Below, in pieces: positions 63,996-64,000 of a stretch of 64,000 nt of DNA; position 1 is the stretch's first letter, and each line of letters begins with the position of its first letter. The position numbers and the translations under genes were made by a program. Source of the stretch: CALMKX01 sp036274895 (GTDB lineage Bacteria > Acidobacteriota > Thermoanaerobaculia > Multivoradales > SZUA-115); assembly GCA_036274895.1 (NCBI GenBank), contig DASUEU010000039.1, positions 248,001-312,000 of the forward strand, read 5' to 3'. Below the pieces are notes generated by a model. The model searched no databases. It saw only the letters and a list, made by a program, of their open reading frames with translations, and had not been told where the DNA came from.

Positions 63996-64000
63996 CAGCT

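Noticed and set aside
1..64000. CRISPR arrays, tRNA, rRNA, insertion sequences
   Set aside because: No regularly spaced repeats, tRNA-like cloverleaf, rRNA segment or transposase motif was seen in the intergenic regions or reading frames.

Overview
The window is GC-rich bacterial DNA. The NRPS genes sample at about 75% GC and the 53-59 kb region at about 60% GC, from lines counted by eye. An ADOP-type permease at the left edge and an IPTL-CTERM secreted protein on the right suggest an Acidobacteriota-like soil or marine bacterium. This is inference: no rRNA, tRNA or marker gene is present.

Layout. Positions 1-2103 (minus) hold a truncated ADOP/MacB-like permease. A divergent region at 2104-2311 carries a good sigma70-type promoter (TTGACC, 16 nt, CATAAT) for what looks like one long plus-strand operon: a di-heme c-type cytochrome (2312-3895), a periplasmic YceI-like protein (3940-4599), five giant overlapping synthetase genes (4574-49513), an ATP-grasp-like protein (49574-50986) and a small DinB-like lipoprotein (51001-51552).

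The assembly line reads: FAAL-ACP; C-A-PCP x3 | C-A(nMT)-PCP; Cy-A(Ox)-PCP | KS-AT-ACP; Cy-A-PCP-E | C-A-PCP-E; C-A-PCP; C-A-PCP-E | C-A(FkbM-like)-PCP-TE. Specificity residues read by eye give: fatty acyl, Ala-like, Ser-like, Gly-like, Thr (exact code, probably N-methylated), Cys oxidised to thiazole, one malonyl C2 unit, Cys as an epimerised thiazoline, an unassigned residue (D), residue Y, a Gln/Glu-like residue (D), residue Y again, then thioesterase release. This would be a lipopeptide with a thiazole-C2-thiazoline core. I do not recognise it as a known compound.

Positions 51740-60071 look like a defence island: a broken type I methyltransferase gene (hsdM), then a 2163-residue STAND-like NTPase with an N-terminal PD-(D/E)xK-like nuclease motif, followed 9 nt later by a 245-residue protein of unknown function. 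This pair is the best candidate for an undescribed anti-phage system. It is followed by about 820 bp without a convincing gene but with several clustered hairpins. The right end, on the minus strand, has an IPTL-CTERM exported protein and an FRG-domain protein that runs to the window edge. No CRISPR array, tRNA, rRNA, transposase or integrase was seen.
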